DNA of 64,000 nt, from positions 682,001 to 746,000 of the forward strand of contig JBBELK010000921.1 of the NCBI GenBank assembly GCA_037783545.1, given 5' to 3'. Shown here one piece after another: positions 43,940-55,029 of this stretch. The position numbers were made by a program, and so were the translations under genes. The notes under the pieces are model-generated. The model was given only the letters and a program-made list of their open reading frames with translations, was not told the DNA's origin and made no database searches. The stretch comes from Henricia sp. BOLD:AAB3569. Its lineage: Eukaryota > Echinodermata > Asteroidea > Spinulosida > Echinasteridae. How positions within the stretch are numbered: the stretch's first letter is position 1; each line of letters begins with the position of its first letter.

Positions 43940-44048
43940 AGCATAGGTGGGGCGAAGTGGCAATGGGGCGAATTAGTAACAGGGCGATGTGGTATGGGGG
44001 GAACTGACATGGGGCGAAGTGGAAATGGGGCGAAGTGACTGTAAACCC
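43940..44048 (+). repeat. Degenerate GGGGCGAAGTGG repeat, copy 2
   Basis: Six variants of GGGGCGAA(G/T)TGG at spacings of 16-20 bases, ending GGGCGAAGTGACTGTAAA. Confidence 0.65.
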
Positions 44049-44206
44049 TCCATTCATAGAGTAAACTTGAGATCATCTAGCCTATTCTAGGCTGCACAAC
44101 TTTCCCATGTCTTTTTGTTGCCAAGAATGGCCTCAGATCATTCCTAGAAAAATCATTTTTAGTTTTTACATTAGTTTTAGACATTCTTATCAATACTTGT
44201 TTACAA

Positions 44207-44485
44207 GGCTTGCTTGAAACATTTGTGTGAATGGGCTGTAAACGGCGACCTTTATTTTCAATGCTCATCTATATCTGCAGCGACGGTTTGTATTAGACTG
44301 GTTCTTGGTCCACATATTCCACATATACACACTAATACTCATTTTCGTATTTGTATATTATGTGGAATTCTTGGCCCGGGAACCATTAATAATAGCAAAA
44401 CAAAATCGTGACGCTGCAGATGGGCGTAGAAAAATCTTGTCGTTTACAGCCGTTATATTCACAGAATTGTTTCAAGCAAGCCTAC
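44207..44485. mobile_element. TIR element, about 279 bp
   Basis: AGGCTTGCTTGAAACA at both ends in inverted orientation, pairing further inward (TGTGAATGGGCTGTAAACG and CGTTTACAGCCGTTATATTC; ATCTGCAGCG near both centres). Non-coding. Confidence 0.8.
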
Positions 44486-45355
44486 CACCAACATGCACTC
44501 CCTCGCTGTTACAGTAGTGTTCGTTCGTTTAGTGTTCGTTCGTTTTTAACGTACGTCGGACCGTGGGTTGACTGACTGGTCATCAGTGACCTTACTTATT
44601 TTATTTTAAAAAATAAACAAAATATAAAATGTGTAGAGGTATTGAAATTTCTTTTCGTGAAGAAACTTGTTTGTAAAATTAATAACGAAAGTAGCATTTA
44701 CATTGTGTGATTCCACATTTGACATAATTGACTCAAATTTTTTAAGCAGTAAATTTCGAATTGAAAAGCTATAAGACGCATGTCTTTCCTTAGGGCCCCG
44801 TACCTTTCAAAGCGCCCTCTTTTGGACATGTTGAAAAGTTAAACATGATCAATAGTTTTTTAGTGCCTGGAGACTGAGTAGACGATCGGCGGTGAACGTT
44901 TTCGTGAATTTTAAAGATTTCTCAGAACCATTTTGATTGTAGTATTTTGTACCTTGTCTATGTATAAGGTAACATTTTGTACCCTAAACTAACAGTTATT
45001 CAATTAGTTACCGAGAAGGCCTTAATTTTTCACATTTGCATGCAAATTGAAAGATGATGTGACAAACAGACAAACAACTTTCAAGAAAAATTTGACGTCA
45101 GTGCGTGATTTTGTTGGGAAGATACGCCGAGGTAAGCGTCAGCTCGCGAAATTACGTGCGCGCGAATTTAGGTGCCTGCAAGATACATGTATCGCACATG
45201 TCACTGGAACATGAGTACATGTTACACATTGTGTGCCTTCGGAAAAATGAGGTTATATTACTGTCAAAAGTTATCACTAAAAGCTATTACCAGAAAGAAC
45301 TGGACTGTTTCAGTTGCTACCTTACATGTTCACAACATGACAATTCCATACAATT
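44486..45355. other. No gene recognised
   Basis: AT-rich; no domain-bearing frame. Confidence 0.45.
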
Positions 45356-45357
45356 TG

Positions 45358-45530
45358 GGGGTGTTATGGCCGAACTTAAGTTCCTGTGCTAGTACTAGAA
45401 TGTAGCTTCGATTCCGGGCCGTGACGGGTTGTGGCACCTGTGCAAGGCACTCAACCACACTTGCTCCCATTCCTGTAATTGGCGGTCTCTCCGCTGTTGG
45501 ATGTGGTGAATAAATACATAAATACAATTA
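45358..45530 (+). mobile_element. tRNA-derived SINE, copy 3 (internally deleted)
   Basis: Same family as 11008. About 17 bases including most of the A box are missing after ATGGCCG, and about 8 bases are missing before CAAGGCACTCAACC. The B box region reads GCTTCGATTCC. Probably unable to be transcribed by RNA polymerase III. Confidence 0.88.
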
Positions 45531-46760
45531 TTTTAGTATGATAAGGGAACCATTGCTTTCTTGAGGTCACAACTCCTGGAACTTTTGATTCCTTGAAGAA
45601 GAAAAAAAGCACAACGTTAAATATGTAATCTTTTTTTGTTTGTAGATTATCACTTCAAGGTACCGTATTACAATTTTACACTACATGTACTTACACATAC
45701 CTTTATACCACAAAATGAAAGGCTGTTCAGATGGCCGTTTTCAAATTTGTCCCTTGGATCAACCTGCTGGAAATAGGGCCTTACTGGCCAACTGTGGAAA
45801 ATTGTTAACAGACAAAAATTGAGGATAAAACATCTGTGACTATACCATGTCACAGTGCTTTGTTATTTTACTACATCTACGTACCGGTAGTTTACTATTC
45901 AAACGAAGAGCTTCAACGCAAAACGCAATAAACGCACATAAAAAATGGTGTCAGTTGATTTGTGGTTTCATAAAACAGATTATTGGCAAACTCTGTTGCA
46001 CCCCATAGAAAACTGTTTTACTAATATTCGAATTTGTCGTTGACTGCTGTGCTTACAAATGTAGTTGTAATACAAAATGCCAAAAATGGATATGTATGTA
46101 TGTATGTATAACGTATTGCGTAGAAACTCTTCATATGTGGATATTTTCATAAAAACAGGAGCCATAGTGAGACATTTTGAAGCATTGTTAACAATCGTTT
46201 AAAGAAATGTATGTGCACTTTACAAACGGTTGGACATGTCTTGGTACATGTAGGCCTACATGTATCATCATAGTCTTGAAAATATGAAAGAAAATTGTTT
46301 CACGACGTAATGGGCGACTCCAAGGGATTTTTCCAAGTCCTTTTAACCAGTTTTTTTTCTGGAAAAGGTACCGGTAGTTGCTGATTTTACCCAGCTGTAG
46401 AAGCTGGACTTTATTGATTCAAAATACATTACATGTACATGTATGAGCGAAATTTACTCCATTTTGAGCGAAAGTTTCAAAATGTCATATTTGCATTTAG
46501 AAGAACACACTGGTATATTGAATGCTGTAGTTGTCGTAATGTTTTGGGTAGTATCAACAGATAAAGTGTCGCGTATAAAGAAGTGTCACGACGTAAATGG
46601 GGACACTGTGTCCTGTTTTATGGAAACATCCATGTACATGTACACATTACAGGCAGCATGGAATTCCGCTTTGCCAATTTTTTTTTCATGTATACTTGTA
46701 CATGTATGTAGTGACCCGTGTGTCTTACATGTACTGTACAGGCAAAGTCCAACAAATATA
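45531..46760. other. No independent gene recognised
   Basis: AT-rich. A plus-strand frame at 46443-46982 is antisense to the SET exon and shows no domain. Confidence 0.4.
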
Positions 46761-46761
46761 C

Positions 46762-46956
46762 CTTTTTTGGCGCCAGGGAAGGTCAGGAACCCCATAGTCG
46801 TAACGCAATTCAGCACCCTTTGGTGTCTTTGGTGGCAAACAAGCAAATGCGGGTTTCCGAACAGTAGCAGAATGTCACCATTTTGCAGTTGGCAACTGGC
46901 CAGACCAACCATCGTTGACCTAACGGCCAAGACCATTATACTTTGTGGCATCAACA
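46762..46956 (-). pseudogene. SET-domain exon B, KMT5A-like lysine methyltransferase (broken)
   Basis: After the acceptor TGTTTGTTGCAG the minus strand reads (C)VDATKYNGLGR, then VANCKMVTFCYCSETRICLF and ATKDTKG in a second frame, then AELRYDYGVPDLPWR in the first frame again, ending at AAAAAG|GTATAT. These are the CVDAT, (N)xxN and ELxYDYG motifs of the SET C-terminal half, which bind S-adenosylmethionine and the target lysine. A TAG stands in place of the Leu after GLGR, and two compensating single-base frameshifts bracket the middle part. It joins exon A in perfect phase (TG|T, Cys). Confidence 0.8.
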
Positions 46957-47111
46957 CTGCAACAAACATTCAGTTTCATTGAAATACACTGCACTGAAAA
47001 AGAAGTGGAGGGATGGGAAACAAAAATCCACAATGTTTTCGAAACTGGCAGCTAAACAAAATATGGCGTGTAATAGCAGTACCTACCACACATGTTCTGT
47101 GCCACACTTAC

Positions 47112-47274
47112 CATTGTATTTGTCCCATTTTATTCTTAAAAAAGAACATGAAACTTTCATCCGATTCTTCATATTTTTTCTCTCGAGCTGTGGCTTCCTT
47201 CTTCGAGAGAAGTTCCCCGTGGTATTCAAGCAGGAAATCACCCTTGTGAAATGGCTTGGTAGCAAAAATGCCCA
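47112..47274 (-). CDS. SET-domain exon A, KMT5A-like lysine methyltransferase
   Basis: Acceptor GATCATACAG and donor CAATG|GTAAGTG bound 163 bases, open throughout: GIFATKPFHKGDFLLEYHGE, LLSKKEATAREKKYEESDES, FMFFFKNKMGQIQ. GIFAT and GDFLLEYxGE are the SAM-binding start of the SET domain, in the wording of KMT5A/SETD8-like enzymes (histone H4 Lys20 monomethylation in the known members). This exon is undamaged. With exon B broken, the locus is probably a recent pseudogene or one allele of a multigene family. No upstream exon was found before 47400. Confidence 0.8.
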
Positions 47275-47413
47275 CTGTATGATCGACATTATATTTATAA
47301 GCAAATTAACCGGTCCATCATGCTTCACATTGATGCTACTTGTACATCATGTACAGTACATCATACCGGTACCTTCCAACATTGCTGAGTAAAAAATCGG
47401 ACTGTAGTGAAAC

Positions 47414-47568
47414 ATCCAACGGTCGAGTTGGTACAACGGTCGAGTTGGTACACAATTGACATGTAAGTACAACGGTCAAGTTGACCTACATGTACATTTA
47501 CATGAATTACTGCACACGTTTTCATGTACGAGTCAGGTCAAGTCGACCGTTTACCAACTCGACTTAAA
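47414..47568. mobile_element. Foldback element with GGTCGAGTTGG arms
   Basis: ACGGTCGAGTTGGTACA twice in tandem at the left; GGTCAAGTCGACCGT and ACCAACTCGACTT at the right, inverted. Compare 33226-33446. Confidence 0.6.
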
Positions 47569-47569
47569 T

Positions 47570-48088
47570 ACCACTTCGCCTAGCCCAGGTTGGGCGTGGT
47601 TGTCTTCATCGCATTATGACCATCCACTATGGAGTCCAACCTGCATCACGCGTGGATTAGTCTTTGTTCAAAGATGCCTTTCGTGGTGCGCATTCCGATT
47701 TATCATTCGTGCAGCACGCACACACGGTATGTTATGCGATTCACTATGACAGCACTAAGAACGTCTTGAATTTGCACAATACTGTGTGCGCGTCATGATG
47801 TTGTAGCAATACATGTATGCCTGGTCGCTGCGCACCGCCATGGCAACTATCTATAGAGGGCGCTATACTTGGATGATTATTTTTTACATGTATATACTAA
47901 ATAAGAGCAACTTGTATGACCATACAATATCCTGTGCACATAAATAGTCACAAATAACCTGCTCTTCAGTGGTGCATCTTGCCAGCTGCATTGTAAGGCA
48001 AATTGTATATGAAAAGCGACTATTAAAAACTATTAAAAACATATAGAAAGTTGGCAACAGCCAATTCATTTAGCTGCAGGGTTAACTT
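47570..48088. other. No gene recognised
   Basis: Non-coding sequence without repeats I could define. Confidence 0.45.
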
Positions 48089-48090
48089 CA

Positions 48091-48272
48091 TTGTGTTAGG
48101 GAACAGCGTGAGTCGATGGCAACCTCAATCTGCCCGAGACTTCCAAGTGCCTATCACGGGAGATACCAGAATCTTCAAGTTACACCGTTCTCAGATCCGA
48201 GATACCTCTGGTATCTCAAAACTGACTTGACCATTCTTGTCCTTTACACACGGAGTAACCAACTCCCTAACC
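48091..48272. repeat. Imperfect inverted structure
   Basis: GTTAGGGA (48096) and TCCCTAAC (48262) are inverted, and inside GAGATACCAGA pairs with TCTGGTATCTC (48162 and 48213). It opens the A/C-rich block. Confidence 0.55.
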
Positions 48273-48274
48273 CA

Positions 48275-49760
48275 ACAAAATATTTGTAAAATCCATCTCC
48301 ACCAAATACACTTGAATAACGGAAATCTCCATTTAACTTTGGTAGAACACGTCACTGATCCTATAAACTCGGAAAGAAAAAAATACTAATTCGTTATCAA
48401 AAATAGTCCAAAACATACAATTAATCGGGATAGCCCATACAACAAAAATCAGGTAATTTACCAAAAAACCACACTCAAGGGTAACTATTGAAATTACCAA
48501 AACAAAAACTATACCTCAAAAATAGCTATCCCACCCAACGGATTCTTAAATTTAACGTGTACGAAAATGTAAACTGTGGAAATAAAAAATAAACAAAATA
48601 ACACAACACATCGGTAAAACTCCAACTATAAAGGACTACAACACATTGCAATTAACTCGATTTTGATTGCAAATACCCAAAAAAGGTCATTTTCCACACA
48701 AAAATACACAATCCGATGATAAATTTCCACCTACGGATCACACGCAGATATCAGGATTTTCCTCTCTGCTGAACACGAACGCTCATTGGACAACGGAACC
48801 AAACAATGGGAGGTCACGCAGAGCATGATGCATCCACGACGCATAAAGAGCTGGGGAAACCCACACCAACTAACTGCAACAATGACGTGGTCGAAACAGA
48901 GAAAGCGCAAAAAATAGATCTCTAAACTCAAAACAAGAGATAAACGCCTTGACCAAAATTTCCCAAACACTACAGAATATAACAAACAGCAGCATATCGT
49001 TGACATACCGAAACGCCTAAAAAATGTCAAGGCTAAACAAAACTCAAAGAAACTAAGAGATCACCAAACTTTGAAAAAAGCAAACCAACTACAAATGGAT
49101 GCGAACGCAAACTGTAAAAACCTAACTAGCAACAACCTGTGAACAACTACCAACCTATCCAAAGCAAATCCTTCAGGAACTAAAAAATATACCGCTTTGG
49201 GTAAACAACTAAGAGTTTGTTCCGACAATTGCTAAAACATTGGGAAAAATCTACGAGCGGTATAGATAACCTTGAAACACCCATAAATGAGAGTGGTCAA
49301 TATGTTAAACACGCAAAAATCCTTTCTAACACCAAACAGCGACAAAAAGAAAGCATGCCGGCACACGCCTAAATAAGCCAACGGATCAAAATAATGAAAT
49401 GACACTTCAAAAAGACAAAACTCCACTCGGTGTTAATATCCATAACAATACCAGTAACAAACCAGAACTATAAAAAGAGCAGTCACTGAACACTAAACAA
49501 TCCTGCTCTAACTAAACAAAATAAAAAAAGCTGGTTCTATCGCTCTCAAGATTTACCCAAATGCGAGGTAATCCGATTCATTTTAAATCGACCCGCAACT
49601 GATGAAGGGCAGACGGAAGCCCAGAAAGCTAGGTCTTGCTAAACCTAAAGGAACTGAAAAACGTTCCTTTACTCGCACAACCAAAAACCGGGGGAACTCT
49701 CCCATACCACCAATGTACATTTAACCCAGTAAACACGGTACAATTAGACAAAATACAAAA
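48275..49760 (+). mobile_element. A/C-rich block, possible old retroelement (Penelope-like?) fossil
   Basis: For nearly 1.5 kb the plus strand is strikingly rich in A and C and poor in G, unlike both neighbours. A broken frame gives basic peptide pieces (SKLKTRDKRLDQNF, NVKAKQNSKKLRDHQ). It ends with a hammerhead-like core (see 49600). The combination resembles Penelope-like elements, but no reverse transcriptase motif was recognised, so the assignment is tentative. Broken. Confidence 0.3.
49600..49640 (+). ncRNA. Hammerhead-ribozyme-like core
   Basis: CTGATGA, then a stem GGGC...GCCC, then GAAA: the conserved boxes and spacing of hammerhead stem II. After it TAGGT/ACCTA and then AAAGGAAC/GTTCCTTT can pair. 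The closing pair of stem II is an A-A mismatch and the NUH cleavage site is not obvious. Confidence 0.3.
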
Positions 49761-50040
49761 TTGGAATAAAACAATCAACATAGTGGCATAGGATTCATTG
49801 TTCACCAACTGCCTGTCTGTATTTTATTGCCATAACCACCTGCAGTAACAGCGTAATTAATATTATGCCAACCCATATGCCAAAGGATGTACATATAATG
49901 GAATTATCATGTAACTTAATGACAAAACACAAAACTAAGAAAACAGAGACTAAGCTGCTCATTTGGAGATGCTATCACATGTGCCAAATGCTTTGTAGGA
50001 TCGACCTAAGTATAATGTTTTGCCACCTTGGGTGGTACCA

Positions 50041-50640
50041 ATATCTAGTCGGGCCCATGGACTAATTGTCCATGGCTGAAAGAATATCGTTGTTCACACG
50101 GGTGTCTTTCTATAAATTAGGGGTCCACTGTTGGTGTCCCCCGTTACATTTTACATCTTGTTTTTGTAAATTCAGGACACATTCTTTAAACACTTTCCAT
50201 CTCAAAGAGTGAGTACATAAAGTACAATTCATACAAAATGGTTTAAAAGCCATTTTAATGATTTTTGTACGAAAAATAACGCATATCAGGTGTAACGGGG
50301 GACACCAAATGTCACACTTTTGGACCCCTAATTTATAGAAAGACCCACGGACTAGTGCAACTTCCGTCCCATGGAAAGCCTTGTATGCCGACTGGAACAT
50401 GTCGGACAGGTTGAAAGCATAAATGTGATAGCGAATGCGTGATGAAACTACTCGTTCAATTACTTTTCCGAGATACTTTAAGTTCGCAACTGGTCTGTAG
50501 TTTTCGAATACCTCCTTGTCCAGGTTGGGTTTCTTAATGAGCGGCCTGATGTAGGAAATCTTTAGGCTATCGGGGAAGCGACCGGAGCTGAGAGATTTGT
50601 TTACAAGAGCAGTGATGTACGGAACAAATCAATGTTTTGA
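50041..50640 (-). mobile_element. LINE fragment (reverse transcriptase N-terminal part), split by a MITE
   Basis: Minus strand: SSGRFPDSLKISYIRPLIKK, ENYRPVANLKYLGKVIERV, SDMFQSAYKAFHGTEVALVR, then a 243-bp insertion, then VNNDILSAMDN. This is the standard start of a CR1/L2-type reverse transcriptase domain (NYRPVxNL, QSAYxxxHxTExAL). Both ends are truncated. Confidence 0.88.
50104..50346. mobile_element. MITE inside the LINE fragment
   Basis: GTCTTTCTATAAATTAGGGG at both ends, inverted, continuing TCCA and GGTGTCCCCCGTTACA. The LINE reading VR|VNNDIL shows where it landed, and CCGTG (4-6 bp) appears duplicated at the borders. Confidence 0.88.
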
Positions 50641-50649
50641 TGTTGATAC

Positions 50650-52060
50650 TTGATCCAGTTCACAGGATTGTGAAGAGGATTTCATGATAATTCATATTTA
50701 CCTAACATCCCCTTTTCATGTAAGTCTTGCTAATATTTTCTTCATTCACTCGGTATCTTTATTTGACTTAACACAACAGAATGTGTGTCTGTTTTGTTCT
50801 GTTTGTACATAAGGGCATGTCACCACAAGATCAGGCTTATTGATGATGCTCTATGCTTTTCTGTCAATATTACGCTATAATTGCATCTATTATAATTTAT
50901 TGAAAGCGTGTAAATAAATGTGCAAATTGAATAACAGAGTAATAGTAATATACCTATATGTAGGCCTATACACGTAGCCAAGCTGTAATACATTATATGT
51001 AAATAACCATTGTTGCTATAGGTAGCATTTGTGTTGCACCGCAGGAAATGGTTTTGTTGCCGAATTGAACTTGAATTCACCGTCCCCTTGAAGATGACAA
51101 AATGCTGAATGGCACACACATCTACATTGAAGAACGAAACATGATTGGACGTTTATGTCTGCTTTTCTGCTCACAGAGACTGTCTTTTAAACATGTCAGC
51201 AGACCGTTGATTTTGCTCTGCTTCATTCTTTGCGAAGTGGAGTTGCTGACAAATCTAACTGACAGTCTAGAACAGCTTGTTTGACGTCGATACGCACTGA
51301 CGCTAAGGTCAATTTTAGTGTCATATGTCTCTTCTGGCAATCAACAATTCCGAGGTCGACACGGTGCCGTATTGTTGTCGAGGTTCGCTGAAACTAGTAA
51401 GAGTGAGTCTGTTCGGGATGCATTTTCAGCTTTAGCGGGCTCAATCTCACTAGCAGAGTAAATAACACTTATTGATAATGTAAGTGTTATTATTGCAAAT
51501 AGGCCCGAGTATATCGTTAGCATCCAACAAATGAATGTAAATGCTGTATGTTTTGACCGACTGTGTAGAGAGCCAGGCTAGGCCGCGCCTAGGCTACGCC
51601 CGGGTAATCATGGTAGGCTACTCATGCAGTATAGGCATAGGCCCTACTTACTAGTTCGCTACTGCTTCTAGTACGTCATTCTCCAGTAAGTGTCTATTTT
51701 TGTGTCCCGACACTTGGAGATGCTACATCTCAAAAACTATACGATGAAAATCTTATTTTTAAGCGGTAAAATAATCTTTAACATATTTCTGGTTATATGC
51801 AGTGGGGTACAAATTCTTGAAAACAATCGACAGGGTGCTTATGTTTTACGATGAACCTTAAATAAAAAACCAAAAACGCATGTCCCGGTGGTGTCTCTCA
51901 AAATGTCCCCACTGCCATAATTTTTAAAATAAGCAGCTTAAAAAGATAATTAAACTACCAGAAACCAAGTATAGTTGGTCTCCTACAAAATGAAAATTAC
52001 ATCATTAAACCATATTTGCATGAAATCCGAAATTTTAAGAGTCAAAAATCGTGTCCCTGG
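50650..52060. other. No gene recognised
   Basis: Short frames around 51102-51523 overlap on both strands and show no domain. Confidence 0.4.
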
Positions 52061-52064
52061 ATTT

Positions 52065-52710
52065 GTGGTCATCTCCGTCACGATATTTTGGAGCATCATA
52101 TCTTATGCAGAACTGACCATGAACAAGACTTGCATTAGTCCATCGGATACCTAAGAGCCTATAGAGCATTAAATAATCCATTAAAGAAAACTGCAACCCG
52201 TAATAGCCAAGGAATTGTGGACTTTCTCAAAAAATGTCAATAGTACATTTATTCAACGTCATCTCCGAACGCTTTATAGAATATCTTATTTGTGTTTTTA
52301 ATCTTTAAAAGTATTCATGAAACGATCACAATTGTGCAAACTTTCAACCTTCTGTGGTATTTGGGCTTCAAACAGACTGTGGATGGTGTTATAAAAGTTT
52401 AATTGTTTATTTAGTCATATCCGTCACAGTCAGTTCCATCACTTTTTGCCGTGACGGAGATGATTTTGGGTCATCTCCGTCACGATATTTTGGGGCGTCA
52501 TGTCTGTTTTTTTTGTTGCATTCTCATTTACCAATAATGGCAATAAAATGAGAACAATAAGTTGTGTTAAATTATGTTTAAAGCCCTCTGTTGACTGGTT
52601 GTTATTATATGTTTAAACTTTAAATTATCTTGATTGAATTTACTCAGCTTCCGAAGTCATTGTCAAAATTTGTCATTTCCGTCACCAAAGTGTGACGGAT
52701 ATAATTTTGG
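52065..52710. repeat. Cluster of GTCATCTCCGTCAC words in both orientations
   Basis: Exact or near copies at about 52068, 52258, 52413, 52452 (reverse), 52470, 52672 and 52691 (reverse). TCCGTCACGATATTTTGG is also repeated (52075, 52479). The spacing is irregular, so this is not a simple tandem repeat. Confidence 0.7.
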
Positions 52711-52878
52711 AAAATTTGTCCTATGCTACAACACTGCAAATATAATGTTAATGAAATTAAATAAAAACTCCCCTAAAGATTGTGCCGAACGTTAATTATA
52801 GTTGTTGTGTACCTTAATAAACATGTTCCACTAAAAAATAATCAAAATTTGAAAAACTTGTTTTTCACGATTTCTTAA

Positions 52879-53308
52879 AGTTGCATTGCCCGTGTTTCGG
52901 TGAAAGGATTAAAAAAATTAATTTACACAAGCGAACGAATTTAGAAAGCTTACGTGTCTCTGTAACGAAAAATATTAAAAACTTAAATTTTCGACGTCGG
53001 GAATTGGAGATACAAGCCTTTTTCTTGAAACGTGCTTCACATGTTGTACATGTGCGCGTACGCTCATATGTACAATGTACACATGTACGCGCACATGTAC
53101 ATTTACGTCATAACCCTGTCGATTAATTGACCTGCCAGCCTTTTAATCATTTCTTGTTTTTAATCGACTGGCATTAATCCTTGACGGATTTTTACGTTCT
53201 TGGTACCAAATGAAAGCTGATAACTTTTTCTATTCTAGAAAAATACCTTTTTAACTTTTAAAAAACAAATTTGACGCTCAAATCGGCCCAAACACGGGCA
53301 GTGCAACT
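52879..53308. mobile_element. 430-bp MITE with TTAA target duplication
   Basis: AGTTGCATTGCCCGTGTTT at the left and its near-exact inverse (AACACGGGCAGTGCAACT) at the right, flanked by TTAA on both sides (52875-52878, 53309-53312), the piggyBac-type duplication. A central palindrome, TACATGTGCGCGTAC against GTACGCGCACATGTA, is at 53047-53102. Confidence 0.85.
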
Positions 53309-53460
53309 TTAAGGCCAAAAATATAAAATTACTGAAAAATTACCCATACACTACACTATAGGTCTAGTATACACACGGCATATTACCTATCTGATCATTA
53401 ATCAACGGAGCTGAGGGGTTCTGTTTCATTCTGGGCATAGCGCAGTGCTCTTGAACATTA

Positions 53461-54181
53461 ATTTGTAGCAGACGAATTTCGGGTGTATTTGAGCAGCATC
53501 ATCCCACTTACTAATATAAAACACAGTGTACATTTCTTTTCTGTATTTAGAACACTGCACAGGTATTGTGGACGTTTAGCATCTCGCTTAAATTGTTTGG
53601 CTGTTTCAAGTCGCCTTCCACACACACACGGCATAATTGTGATACGATTGACTGATGATGCTCCATAATTTGACAATATTTAACACAGCCTAAACCAAAT
53701 GTCTATACTCCGAGTTTGAAACACGCATACCAATGAGTGCTTTAGAAATATCCCAGTCCCGCACAATTATTTGGTTCCCCACAAAACCCGTCACAAGCTT
53801 ACCTTGCCAGAGTAACGTCACAGGAATGTTCAGTCCAGTCAAACATAACTTAATGTTATGGGTACGATTCACATGTATTGGCGTCGCACAGCTGCACGAA
53901 AACAAAAACCGAAGATTGATTTTCCCTAGTTACATGAATAACTTGTTATTACATTATTAATGGCAGAAATAATCCCGCCGACACTCTAAAAGTAGAAATT
54001 AAAGTACTAATTGAATTGTAGAAGTATGCAGCTTTAGCTACCAGTAATAACACTTGTTAAAAACTCCATCATACCGATGTTAACGTAGGTTAAATCTTTT
54101 TAACAAAAACAAACTATATCATATACAGATCAGCATATCATTTGCCATAACAATATTTACAATAAATAAATATTGAATTAA
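53461..54181 (+). repeat. Segmental duplication, left copy
   Basis: About 720 bases nearly identical to 57131-57857: ATTTGTAGCAGACGAATTTC, CATCTCGCTTAAATTG, CCCACAAAACCCGTCACAAG, AATCCCGCCGACACTC in the same order. Frames in it are open only by chance and differ between the copies. Confidence 0.92.
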
Positions 54182-54201
54182 TTAAGTGCAGGGCCAATTA
54201 A

Positions 54202-54306
54202 TGCCCCCCCCCCCCCTCCCCCCACCACCCCCCCCCCCCCCCCCCCCCCCCCACCACCCCCTCCCCCCCCCCCCCCCCCCCCCCCCCTCCCCCCCCCTCC
54301 CCCCGC
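54202..54306. repeat. Poly-C low-complexity tract
   Basis: About 100 bases of C with rare T and A. Such runs are prone to assembly and sequencing error. Confidence 0.95.
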
Positions 54307-54847
54307 TCCGCTTCCGTTGTCAGAAGGTGGCATGGTCATCAAATAGTCAAATATCAGGAAAATAGAACTACCAGTATTTGGGATTGGAAATTAACACAAA
54401 AGGTGCTCCTCTTTAGCAACGCATAAATTTGTTGTGATTTTGATAAATTACTAATATTGCACTGATACGATTAATATTTATTGTTCGGATTTCTATCAAA
54501 TTGCTTTCACTGATGAACTGTTTGAAAATTACGAGTATCTTAGTAAACATTTAATTCATCTGGGGTTTTATTATGTTGATGCTGATGCAGATGAATAATA
54601 AAATTTGTTGATTGAATTGAAGAGATTCCATTATTTTTGATGCAAAGTTCTTTGCGTAGTTGCTTTGAACTGAGACAAGGAGAGAAAGTGTTGTGTAAAA
54701 CATTCCCAATTCCTATTAACTTGTGAAATCAAATACATTGTGAAATAATAGTATTGCTTGTCTTCACCTTGCTTGGTGTTATTTAAAGTCACAATACTGT
54801 CGCAGAGTTGTGAGTTCTTTCAGAGGATGCACACAAAAATAGGGATG

Positions 54848-54935
54848 TTACATGCGCCAAAGGGTTACGCATGCGCAGAAGATGCAGTTTGCCACATTTT
54901 CTGCACCACGAAGTGACGAATAACTAGGGATTGAC
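54848..54935 (+). repeat. Second duplicated piece, left copy, with a CCACGAAGTG fragment
   Basis: CGCATGCGCAGAAGATGCAG, then GCACCACGAAGTGACGAAT, then ACTAGGGATTGAC. All three elements recur at 56766-56856, but ACTAGGGATTGAC comes before the others there. Confidence 0.75.
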
Positions 54936-54947
54936 TAGTCTAGGCCC

Positions 54948-55026
54948 TAGACGTTGTTATTTTTTCGTTTTGAACGTCCGTCCCGAAAACCGATCGCCGC
55001 GAGACAGTCAATAACAACGTCTAGGG
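54948..55026. repeat. 17-bp perfect inverted repeat
   Basis: CTAGACGTTGTTATT near 54950 and AATAACAACGTCTAG near 55010, separated by about 46 bases. Confidence 0.85.
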
Positions 55027-55029
55027 AAT

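Noticed and set aside
46443-46982. 179-residue plus-strand frame
   Set aside because: Antisense to the SET exon and upstream sequence; no domain, while the minus strand carries a clear SET domain.
54202-54306. Functional C-rich structure
   Set aside because: More likely low-complexity DNA with uncertain length; too error-prone to interpret.
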